Positions 52,601 to 57,809 of a DNA stretch of 64,000 nucleotides are shown here, one piece after another (the stretch's first letter is position 1; each line of letters opens with the position of its first letter). A program made the translations under genes and the position numbers. This DNA comes from Lachnospiraceae bacterium (GTDB lineage: Bacteria; Bacillota; Clostridia; Lachnospirales; Lachnospiraceae), in assembly GCA_017441585.1 (NCBI GenBank), contig JAFRWW010000009.1, positions 212,553 to 276,552 of the forward strand, read 5' to 3'. Below the pieces are notes generated by a model. It had not been told where the DNA came from. It saw nothing but the letters and a program-made list of their open reading frames with translations, and did no database searches.

Positions 52601-53902
52601 CTCAAAGAGCCATGAGGTAGCCTGCACGTCAGCGGCGTCCAGCACCAAATGAACTGTCTTGCCGTCCATCCATACCAGGAAGGGAAGGGTGCCCAGTTCT
52701 TCTTCGTCGATGGCTGAATATCTGTCTTCTCCATCCTTTGTCCCGCTGAGTACGGTATCTCCGTTCTGTAATACGGAGTGACGGATTACGGGGAACTTGA
52801 TGGCCACGGCGTCGGAAGGACCGGTAGCTGCCGCTATGCTGTTACGCAGGTCGCGCATGCCGTCGTCACCGGTGATGCCCATGTAGGTACCAAGCGCCGG
52901 GAAGTTAAGCTTCAGGGTGAGCTCGGGAACCGACTCTTCCTTGCCGGAGGCATTTTTATATTTCTTTTCCGCATCAAATATCTTGATCTCGTAATTGGTG
53001 TCGAAGGGATTGATGACATCGTTTGCATGATTGAAGGCAAGATGAAGAGACTCATCATTGATGAGCCTTACCATCCTGAGTTTTAACAGGTCTGCGCTGG
53101 CCTGTCCCTTTATGGCCTTGGACAGGGTGTCCACACCATAATAGCCCACCATGAAGGATGAGCGGTAGGTTTCTTTTCTGTTAGCTGCATTGTAATGATC
53201 GGTGCTCTCGTCTATGTCAGCATCGTATCTGAAATCTCCGGTCCTGTCGGAGTAAAGGAGTGCAAATACCTGTCCATCCTCAGGCGCCACCTCTATGGAG
53301 ATGGTAGCCGAGTCAAGGACTTCCCTGTCTGCCACGTATGAGCCCAGGAGTCTGTCGATCCAATAGGCCTGGATCTTATCACTGTCGGTGCCGGCATCCT
53401 TAAGGCTCTTAACCGAACCTATGTCTCCTGCCTTTGCCTTTAAGATGACGATGTATGTACCGAACTCTCCCTCGCCTGATTTATCAAGGGACTTCCATAC
53501 CGCTGCATCTCCCGCATAGGCATTACCCTCTGCGTCGGTGAGCTTTGACACTTGGCGGACGGGTACCAGATAATCCTCTGCATCGTAGTAATCTGTACCA
53601 TGTGCATTGGGCTTTACGTCTTTTTTAACCAGTGAATTGGCGAACTCGGTGAGATAACCGTTACCTGCGTACTCGGTCAGCTGATTGGCCGCTGCGCTGT
53701 ACAGGGCCTGGGCGTATTCATTCTGCTTATTGAAGTTACTCCAGTCCTGCCACTTGAGAACCGAGAGCGTGGTGAGTGCAGCCGCGATAGCCACTATGGT
53801 GATGACTACGATTAGCTCCACCATGGTGAAACCAAGGTCGGGCCGATTCGATCTTTTTCGATATGATCTTTTCAGATCCGGTTTTTTCAATCCCTTATTC
53901 AT
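40613..53902 (-). CDS. giant prepilin-like GLUG-repeat surface protein (4,429 residues)
   Basis: The N-terminus is a type IV prepilin signal: a 24-residue basic leader ending in LG, cleavage before FTMVELIVVITIVAIAAALT, with Glu at +5 and a hydrophobic helix. Real pilins are about 150-250 residues; this one continues for over 4,300. About residues 680-2190 hold roughly 30 GLUG-like units (YVGGIVGYN, YAGGITG, FVGGNVG), a repeat seen in large adhesins. Later parts include FN3-like segments near residues 2885 and 3530 (PAPSWFKKENKNGRYKFMW; PTISENYVKTTENG). The last ~160 residues are low-complexity Ser/Glu/Asp/Lys, with no LPXTG and no C-terminal anchor. The protein thus seems held, or assembled, only through its pilin helix. 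The frame is intact throughout. Three small pilin-like genes follow. No pilus ATPase, platform or prepilin peptidase is in the window. Confidence 0.85.
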   Translation of the reverse strand: MNKGLKKPDLKRSYRKRSNRPDLGFTMVELIVVITIVAIAAALTTLSVLKWQDWSNFNKQNEYAQALYSAAANQLTEYAGNGYLTEFANSLVKKDVKPNAHGTDYYDAEDYLVPVRQVSKLTDAEGNAYAGDAAVWKSLDKSGEGEFGTYIVILKAKAGDIGSVKSLKDAGTDSDKIQAYWIDRLLGSYVADREVLDSATISIEVAPEDGQVFALLYSDRTGDFRYDADIDESTDHYNAANRKETYRSSFMVGYYGVDTLSKAIKGQASADLLKLRMVRLINDESLHLAFNHANDVINPFDTNYEIKIFDAEKKYKNASGKEESVPELTLKLNFPALGTYMGITGDDGMRDLRNSIAAATGPSDAVAIKFPVIRHSVLQNGDTVLSGTKDGEDRYSAIDEEELGTLPFLVWMDGKTVHLVLDAADVQATSWLFENGYSHIYNMTYDSAENAFKDTYSFFRFGQSADNIKCTVKASAFTYADTVPVKSNTENPVFYEEKYSVLGFDTGFIKKTHKKDENSYNYKIRNARHLYNIRYVEDPDIIITQDVEAYLADSVAGENKRQLTFALDRDISWQEFTEAGNLVESNPSLKITVADRTASEFPSFKTLRTRDTIDGTKKKNAMSDLVEETYSLKNFTISQEANDTFAVNTTQTKEGDSYKAVTDPATGFVLVNQGSMTNLTMDEVTVTGEKYVGAFTGINITADPSTVKNLTLENTDDKTQVTGVKNVGGIMGMELPLTDNETVIEGLFNKGKVNGEMAVGGIVGMSRNSFDGEKPEALGQYIADSAWNTGRKKITINDCTNEGMVGGVIPDSITDDEEKREYSRYIGGIAGYLYDDRDADEEVDIKVTNCASAPQYLTAGRLEDKLYGVYVGGIIGYNRFSSISNCTSEIQGRPKGYVFGYKYVGGIVGMNIGPADGTSIEGGVVPVNTNNVVGEYYVGGITGVNASAEDLLSDEITSSGKKDPEVIETLTDSNGKKLLLVPNTKPDMGVSVREWTNKGVVIATKEYAGGITGFNAGWIYNCNSDIDPDVANAVFDKVADGKYCGDYVGGISGYNNGVIGTTDRYASQKEIDDACVGSSKDVGNKKGANGPTLRAAVYVTGCNYVGGIVGYNAVDAIVENYEVAGGHVLAHPDKGYFVGGYAGLNVSMAMLMDMEEQKPMTVADGEGNERDITTYVPRAVYSNPNEITGAYFVGGNVGGNLVNVKSDIFKDIITDSKDTRIYGLFETNNFLGQIKGTHAFTGGFVGYNALFNTDPDAFNEIPESILRTMEEIDERYPDAYTDDDKRRRMLTEKVALMDDLKNNLKDEDGHAVISDSDIAESVMYITGDSDEVIISSNLGRITSDVCVGGVMGYNDSDTKLYIKNAKNATPVVARYAIENPEEQFTMEGKYRKTDFAGEDYKYTYAYAGGILGKVEKNTTIDNCSNAPSGSVTSEGTYRGGMTEVNEGKIINCDVSNFGSAAYQYVGGLAGLNDFVPAVKADEEDHYGIIKNCRLVKKTITGKNMVGGLVAENRGYIYAVTMEKPEIVSGYINRKGFGEGEDKYGVAGVYAAVNCEMGRIYTAEEIKDVNVRSEGSCAGGIVGVNMGLIAPDADAISANGGQKIDRDHPVIITGSVKGYKNAGGVMGVNRSVIKDEHGDPAAISFYKNEADITATNGNAGGIVGDNAATAVIRYCMNDGVVTASNEGNAGGITAQNKSTIEYCVNIGEVISNEGYAGGIAAVNDADEDDDDSSTKEQIGLIKECGVYSPDFFEEEAEKGSGEEYKIGEMFYEDEDYQNRVSLDTPDVNNYEKLAFEAKKYAGGVVAVNYAKIDSCEVRYVEVSNTKNSNKDSAVGIFAGINKKEDGKEGEITLAAGQSTEGTETFSKVNRAAVGGVAGINEGIIEGSALVKVDDTDASIPSSIIYIREYLDETSLANMGGVTGVNRGDIRYVSVKGEIIGDLGDVDIGYGGVTGVNGYTDKSKVGKTGRVPTVDGCTFDGTLKAEGAGSAIARIGGIAGINGYNAALSHSLVGVIDDSINLDREGNGLSMTKIYGGRIEYEDGTLTPDGCDPCNKGVPELEIQLIKNPYDTASYSYVGGVSGENHGQVTECDNYPVSKDRVEISAFTSITGGIVGYNFDDGVVSGTKDIHTTTGDSWVVETRGSDNLSGNGGIIGVSTSPTDLVYLDNHADITSRMNGHSPVGGLVGYIGQKTNMSYLVSDCRNYGDVTCTYRAAGMCSDVTYNNISYKNCINYGRIRSITGKAAGFTQYIAAPSSESYFEGCYNHGDIVAPAGGSGFLSEFAAGTNGNFGAYLTDCVNTGNFYQVAGTGNNNGYSATSEKMFAFDGAGSGIFCDNCRDYSTTNCFSYSANTKKLINSLGHRFYPVITKNSMLDYRGALLPVAKKIDAKLTYNNFYVGNNDHEEVASGVYFTFTPLSSVNNTQYGSMVTDFLEPVTDSVLNVFATQNGDSGKPFIFDIDVDYAAVHDEMSSFVIYLFNNNYDNASTIKRYEVSADVKASEGSFKATAPVCNASNTLESGRVELDVSGYGTVEHITLYVTPKSENRVYFRGFEWVDADEGVHSCDSYDELLCEKYGVGFDIAGNGAMVWSVRSKPDQSTTGMTDQRVDNTGSMFLLRDVDKIPLADRDAFYMNTAKYAYWAQYSLDATYFREDADKMKSIVVYATRQNDIEASNLNRDGYFFSYYAVFTDEDGNSAYTEGETDRVNSRHPIQVDVPEMSDGDENGENKKEMGRITGVTLYLQSHANNINSRQDRVYVNGFGWIPEGKDEAVKLPYYPSVSFESTGNKRITKLVKSDETQRKGDNITLIPEWAPVGYDKAITITKSDPMSDTYAEDESVYYGVYDDPTVSPGWYDSERISFFKEFDPQFESTLFSSEEKDYKQLPAPSWFKKENKNGRYKFMWNKIDGAAAYEVKVSLLSKVNGVEEVRGSTDVMRVSSALCTTDGNDEVVVSYFMIDDIMNIVPEWDESWGARSLRLEVKAISPYHILNENMSGATKFDSDWGAATWTASDVLPTPVYHFEYTGNNRMVAVLENPEDYVGYESYLKYVRIYFNNDFVYDYSDPTDNTVKNKVRNVYIMVSDGRSTSAPFILQGGVYTGNYFTEGTAMSKDQTNMADSADYQKSGTFLFTAEHMQEKYIYSGRFSGFKGTTGNNLEYNIEAMVLDTDFYINGELEAFDEDLGVPVVYSHGVLHTANRHLQQYTYFNIGLGDLPDDIIERDFEVRSYIYASQDDMLQMGHYVERGVELNSLSDVQQLVDESYIDGTTGEITARSIYDSGSLRPGYVLWKNADGTYDIYYNSSLECKGIQPDRSEGTISYDANYQIRSIDYEYSDYGDARDDLRDLSGGYDLYSIKDVSYREEKTQNNTNYTYRYNLNSNLSPKILPMTYLITVTNKNGEKFTVKYREGSYYVTDENDNIYGRVKKYNNQMVYLDDEIDMKNNLDFSSDGSIVGNQKGRVRYYNDPTVRGSCDFIFQTQNVIKDASGTFKNIEFKSFRGYLEFSYTGSASEDPFDFDVKVFYNDIQRVQQAPTISENYVKTTENGHDSFTFYWDQDASPDDPLYEGAEYNVQLFGDTVSQDNVPMAEVNGVKAREYTFTDSQGNWNYKNLRLHVTRVGTLNRYDRTYILPHTAVREEFKVTLKLDTVSIIDASLNTDDTGGFVSDDLDYKVIWDQITDPYQLDDLAGYLIKVVDLKDADGNPVTEPNTHYYPIAVNEKPVFTPEAGSTTLDPMVSGVNPESESQYYAIINLSEFDGGHTLGFTVQPIAKKTAEVYNDGNESNVFEKLLFTRLNTPVIQSDDNALGDYISVDPSTMTSYEDSSYHETLTGVIATEDVDYDHTVTYETYNKGVTFKVTNADNYDAEGADTVTLNMAAAIFDDPADGVTATGAGSDKERYEGGDASDVNPDGYWNSGARNTIFTKETPAVMDGKANAASYNLNLTDYEAYPGEYAGKWIKLAFMASKTNKISSAWTDEDLPERDTVDYYWFRIPKVVLDDVVLGDSLTLKSVYPVEPHVRYYNGSELSDEKKSDFTGTFEQVAIGFEADYNAKGYAFDVKLTSTADSEDPTKKITPMYGLYLCKNEKAGGYDVYIESIKNATVKSRDKKVDDKYDGYESESDDTHTIPGCSITKGDDATYVGHFDGETTGEQRIAIEDIEHTWITDLKFHSYMTYEAGEKSAKVRLVLPDLQKTDSSVNAIDYIATDSVLVQTVTDKDYHSLRRVLWYRNTEGEGDAKHYILGTKSDYMTRAEAASWFSQDSVMTDTEAEDNILGHQEEKTVSENEISAEMEDVEDEIAEEASGIEETVEVEDHEDLAGDMEKDSEKPSETTDVQKDEDTSSSDKSDTSSSSATPDSPAAGGESKSGESNGGDSKSGESKGGETKSYDSRSTVSKAGELESSGSDQKESSKEDDKKGTSKKEKTATIMKKKEMSPVE

Positions 53903-54297
53903 AACTCTATACCTAAAACTTTTTCTCTTCCCCGGAGACCTGTATGTCTCCTGTTTAACTGTATCATCTTCCCCGGGACAGTTTCAGTCGATTATATCCG
54001 GTATTCTAAAGACCTTTGGGATTATTCATGCATCCCGCAGGCGCGCACTGCCCCTATCTCAATACATATCGGCACTTTGGATCAAAAATTTAACCCATTG
54101 CCAATTTTTGATTCTTCTTATTTTTAATGTATATACGTTTGGAGGGGAGATTTTGTTGGGAAATCAGGGGAGATTGTAAGGATTTTGTTGGGGTTTTGTT
54201 GAGAATTTGTTGAGCTTTTTAAGAATACGTTTGTGGTGTTGATAATATTTGTTTAGATCAGGCCGGAATTATATCGAGCATTTATGAAGCCCTCTTG
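53903..54297. other. upstream region of the giant gene
   Basis: On the minus strand TATAAT lies at 53991-53996, a fair -10 without a good -35. A 6-bp hairpin (GGAGAC/GTCTCC) lies at 53934-53951 in what would be the leader. A weak AGG is about 11 nt before the ATG. From about 54120 to 54240 the plus strand is rich in TTTTGTTG-type runs without a clear structure. No gene is seen. Confidence 0.4.
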
Positions 54298-54508
54298 GTT
54301 TACATAAATCAATTCCACATAAGATCGATTCATGTAAATTAGTTTACATAATATTAAATCGCCCCAGGCAGAAGCCGTTCGATTTAGTTTACATAACTAA
54401 CTATCATTTTCAATATACAATATGCCAATCAGGTTTACATAAAAATGAAGACGATAGATTGACCCATGTTAACCATCATCTGCATTTCAGTTTACATAAT
54501 TTACATAA
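54298..54508 (+). repeat. spaced array of GTTTACATAA repeats, left
   Basis: Copies of (TA)GTTTACATAA start at 54298, 54342, 54387, 54433 and 54490, with a partial one at 54500. The spacing is 44-46 bp for the first four, then 57. The copy at 54342 forms an inverted repeat with ATGTAAA just before it. The sequences between copies are unrelated. It lies just after the 3' end of dapF; a similar array is at 56091-56273. Confidence 0.75.
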
Positions 54509-54538
54509 TCCTATTCACGGTGATACGTCACATCGGTC

Positions 54539-55432
54539 TCAAATATCGATCTCTCCGGTGAATACGGTGGTGGCTGCACCGGTCATGAAGGCACATTCCT
54601 GTGAATCGGCAGATGTACCCTTCCACTCTATGGTCAGATCTCCTCCGAGAAGTTTTACGGTCACTGCATTATCGGTAAATCCGTTCAAAATACATGCGAC
54701 TGCTGTGGCCGTGGCTCCGGTTCCGCAGGCCAGAGTTTCACCGCTGCCTCTCTCCCAGACTCTCATCTCCACGGTATCACGATTCAGCACTCTGACGAAC
54801 TCTGTATTCACCCTTTTGGGGAAGGCTTCATGATTTTCAAAGAGGTTCCCTTGACTGTTCAAGTCAAGATTTGCCACAGGTTCGTCCACAAATATCACTG
54901 CATGAGGATTACCCATCGACACGCATGTCGTCTTATACTCTTTTCCTGCCACCGTCATGGTCCTGTTTATCACCGGCTTATCATCATCCATCGCTCCTGC
55001 GTACTCCTTAAAGACTGCGGGAACACAGGGAACCAGCGCTGGACTCAGTATAGGAACACCCATATTCACGCGGGCTCCCTTGGCCACATGATCCTGACTC
55101 TCATCCTTTATTATTTCTATTTCTCTTACTATCCCCATGGATTCTATGGCTATGACATCCTTGTCAGTCATTCTATGGTCATAGACGTATTTAGCCACAC
55201 ATCTTATGCCATTACCGCACATTTCAGCTCTGGAGCCGTCTGCATTGTACATTTCCATCTCAAAATCGGCCAATGCTGAGGGGGGATTAATAAATATAAT
55301 ACCATCCGAACCGATCCCAAAGTGACGATCGGACAATTTTACGGCCAGTTCACTCTTGTTATTGACCTGTTCAGTAAACCCATTTATGTAAACATAGTCA
55401 TTTCCGAGTCCCTGCATCTTAGTAAATCTCAT
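54539..55432 (-). CDS. dapF: diaminopimelate epimerase
   Basis: It converts LL- to meso-diaminopimelate for lysine and peptidoglycan synthesis. Both catalytic cysteines are present: ADGSRAEMCGNGIRC (near residue 73) and GSGETLACGTGATATA (near 235). FTKMQGLGNDYVYI at the start and the phosphate-like loops are typical. At 297 residues it is slightly longer than average. It lies 98 bp after the ANTAR gene on the same strand, between two TAGTTTACATAA arrays. Confidence 0.95.
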   Translation of the reverse strand: MRFTKMQGLGNDYVYINGFTEQVNNKSELAVKLSDRHFGIGSDGIIFINPPSALADFEMEMYNADGSRAEMCGNGIRCVAKYVYDHRMTDKDVIAIESMGIVREIEIIKDESQDHVAKGARVNMGVPILSPALVPCVPAVFKEYAGAMDDDKPVINRTMTVAGKEYKTTCVSMGNPHAVIFVDEPVANLDLNSQGNLFENHEAFPKRVNTEFVRVLNRDTVEMRVWERGSGETLACGTGATATAVACILNGFTDNAVTVKLLGGDLTIEWKGTSADSQECAFMTGAATTVFTGEIDI

Positions 55433-55530
55433 ATTGATGTTCTCCTTTTTGTTTTGTGCATTTTTTCAAACTGATTTTTTGCTTTTTGGGTTGCATCAGG
55501 CTCCCCACTTTGTGATCCCCCTCATGCCGA

Positions 55531-56076
55531 TTAACCCATGAGTGCCAGGATCATCTGGGCGGTTTCGGACAATCCCGTGCCGGAATCCATACTGGATTTC
55601 TGGATATAACGATGTGCCTCGGACTCCGTCATATTATTTCTTTCCATAAGAAGTGCCTTCGCCTCGTCTATGATCCCCTGCTCCTGTTCACTCCTTCTTA
55701 CAGGGTTTTGTCGCCTCTTTCTGCGCTTTTGCTCCAGATTCTGCACCATCATGGACACAGTGGACACCAGTTCATGGACCTTTAGAGGCATTTCAACGCA
55801 GACTATATCGCTGCCGAAGACCTCAGCCAGATTGGGCCTTGACGCCACCAGCAACATTTGGAAATGGTCCGGCAGATAACCTGAAAGCTCCGTACATATC
55901 ATATCCGGGTACTTATAACCGCAGACCACCACTCCGTCATTGAGTTCCTGGGCATACTGAAGCGCCTGTGCGCCGGTATTGCACACAGCCTCTACAGAAA
56001 AACCGCTTTTAACCAGAATATTCCTTATATTTTTTGCATTTTCAATTTTCGGAAAGAGTACGATAATACTGGTCAA
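55531..56076 (-). CDS. ANTAR-domain response regulator
   Basis: A 181-residue regulator: a receiver-like N-terminal domain (SIIVLFPKIENAKNIRNILV) and, from about residue 125, the ANTAR helix bundle IIDEAKALLMERNNMTESEA and HRYIQKSSMDSGTGLSE that binds RNA and prevents termination. The Asp expected as phosphorylation site of a receiver is not obvious (GYKYPDM). It lies downstream of glnA on the same strand. In some clostridia an ANTAR regulator next to glnA controls nitrogen genes, which is a likely role here. The gap between the two (346 bp) holds repeats only. Confidence 0.85.
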   Translation of the reverse strand: MTSIIVLFPKIENAKNIRNILVKSGFSVEAVCNTGAQALQYAQELNDGVVVCGYKYPDMICTELSGYLPDHFQMLLVASRPNLAEVFGSDIVCVEMPLKVHELVSTVSMMVQNLEQKRRKRRQNPVRRSEQEQGIIDEAKALLMERNNMTESEAHRYIQKSSMDSGTGLSETAQMILALMG

Positions 56077-56090
56077 GCCTAACCTCCGAA

Positions 56091-56273
56091 TAGTTTACAT
56101 AATCCCGTCAATAAATCATATGGCGCATGATCATATATGCGGACATTTTAGTTTACATAACTAATCACACTCTTTGGATACCCTTTAATCGGCATTACAC
56201 ATCATTAGTTTACATAATTTTTGCTGTTCTTTATTCATCATACAGTCATCAGTGCGCCATTAGTTTACATAAA
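56091..56273 (+). repeat. spaced array of TAGTTTACATAA repeats, right
   Basis: Four copies at 56091, 56149, 56206 and 56261, spaced 55-58 bp, same orientation as the left array. They lie immediately upstream of the ANTAR regulator gene, over its likely promoter. The stretches between are unrelated in sequence. A 12-bp repeat with long spacers is too short for CRISPR. Confidence 0.75.
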
Positions 56274-56282
56274 TTACAAACA

Positions 56283-56374
56283 TGTCATTCTGAGCATTTC
56301 GATGAATCTTTACTGAGTTGGGGTTATTAAATATTTCAACTCTTTCAAGATCCTTCACTTCGTTCAGGATGACA
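56283..56374. repeat. dispersed CAGGATGACA-type repeats, copies 6 and 7, facing each other
   Basis: One reverse copy (TGTCATTCTGAGC to GAATCTT, 56283-56310) and one direct copy (AAGATCCTTC to CAGGATGACA, 56347-56374) could pair as a long hairpin. They lie after the glnA stop, where they may slow or end transcription. A partial third copy follows near 56385. Confidence 0.6.
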
Positions 56375-56422
56375 TATCCTCAATGTCACTTCGTTCATGA
56401 TGACAATTAAATCTGCTAATGA

Positions 56423-57754
56423 TCAGTACTTACCCAGATATGATGTCAATTCCCATTCGGATACGAACTCGCTGTACTGCCTGAATTCTTCCTTCTTTGC
56501 CATGAGATATCTGGCGGCTGCATACTCTCCCAGCACATTCATGATCAGCTCATCATTTTCCAGGCACTCAAGAGCCTGTCCCAGATTCTGAGGCAGGGAT
56601 CTGATGCCCGCCTCTGCTCTCTGAGCGGGCGTCATGGCGAAGATATTGGTGTCTATGCGGTCCGGAGGATTGATCTTACCCTTAATGCCGGCCAGTCCTG
56701 CGGTTATGATGGCCGCTATGGCCAGATAGGGATTAGCCGAAGGATCCGGGAATCTCAGTTCGATCCTGGTATTTTGTCCCTTTGAGACGGGAACCCTGAT
56801 GAGAGGGCTACGGTTCACCTTTGACCAGGCCACATATACGGCTGCGTCAAAGCCGGGAACCAGTCTCTTATAAGAGTTCACCAGAGGATTCGTGAGGGCT
56901 GAAATCGCACAGGCGTGCTTCATGATACCGCCCATGAAGTAATAGCCCTCTTTAGAGAGCCTGTTTTCATCCTTGGGATCAAAGAACACGTTTTTGCCCT
57001 TCTTTTCGAGCGATATATTGATGTGCATGCCGGAACCGGTGATACCGGCGGTGGGCTTTGGCATGAATGTGGCGTGCATGCCGTGGCGCTTAGCCACCGT
57101 CTTTACAGCCATCTTAAAGGTCTGGATGTTATCCGCAGTCTCCAGGGCGGGAGAGTGGGTAAAGTCTATCTCATGCTGGCCCGGCGCCTGCTCGTGATGG
57201 GAACCTGTGATCAAAAAACCCATCTCCTCCAGGGTGAGGACCATATCTCTTCTGGCATTCTCGCCACCATCCAGAGGCGCTATGTCAAAATATCCCGCCT
57301 TGTCCGAAGGGTTCGTGGTAGGCTGGCCCTGTTCGTCCGTCTCAAAGAGGAAGAATTCCAGTTCCGTGCCGATGCTCACCTCAAAACCTGCCTTCCTGGC
57401 CTGGGCCATGGCATTTTTGAGAAGGTTACGGCAGTCAGCCTCAAAGGGAGTGCCGTCGGCTCTGCAAATATCGCAGATAAGTCTGGCCACCTTGCCCACC
57501 TGGGGTCTCCAGGGAAAGATCACAAAGGTGTCCGGATCGGGCTTTAAGTACATATCGCTCTCTTCTATGCGGGCGAAGCCGTCTATGGAAGAGCCGTCAA
57601 ACACGATCTCACCGTCCAGGGCAGCCGTCAGCTGTGCCTTTGTGATGGCCATATTTTTGAAGGAGCCGAAGATATCCGTAAACTGGAGACGGATAAACTC
57701 CACGTCCTCATCTTCCACCATCCTCAAAATGTCTTTTTTGCTGTATTTGCTCAT
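56423..57754 (-). CDS. glnA: glutamine synthetase type I
   Basis: It makes glutamine from glutamate, ammonia and ATP. VFDGSSIDGFARIEESDMYL carries the DGSS block, GTELEFFLF the metal-binding Glu, GSHHEQAPGQHEID the active-site His, and KPTAGITGSGMHINIS the ATP region; PDPSANPYLAIAA is near the end. Length 443 fits the GSI-alpha form of Gram-positives, which is not adenylylated. It lies upstream of the ANTAR regulator and 55 bp after nadE. Confidence 0.96.
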   Translation of the reverse strand: MSKYSKKDILRMVEDEDVEFIRLQFTDIFGSFKNMAITKAQLTAALDGEIVFDGSSIDGFARIEESDMYLKPDPDTFVIFPWRPQVGKVARLICDICRADGTPFEADCRNLLKNAMAQARKAGFEVSIGTELEFFLFETDEQGQPTTNPSDKAGYFDIAPLDGGENARRDMVLTLEEMGFLITGSHHEQAPGQHEIDFTHSPALETADNIQTFKMAVKTVAKRHGMHATFMPKPTAGITGSGMHINISLEKKGKNVFFDPKDENRLSKEGYYFMGGIMKHACAISALTNPLVNSYKRLVPGFDAAVYVAWSKVNRSPLIRVPVSKGQNTRIELRFPDPSANPYLAIAAIITAGLAGIKGKINPPDRIDTNIFAMTPAQRAEAGIRSLPQNLGQALECLENDELIMNVLGEYAAARYLMAKKEEFRQYSEFVSEWELTSYLGKY

Positions 57755-57809
57755 CTCGTCCTCCTTGCTTTACGATTCATTATTTACAATTAATTACTAA
57801 AACTTCATC

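Noticed and set aside
40613..53902. Genes on the plus strand opposite the giant gene
   Set aside because: Many open frames exist there, but they mirror the strongly biased repeat coding on the other strand, have no ribosome-binding sites and no recognisable domains.
54298..56273. CRISPR arrays
   Set aside because: The repeated unit is only 10-13 bp, spacing varies from 44 to 58 bp, and no cas gene is near.
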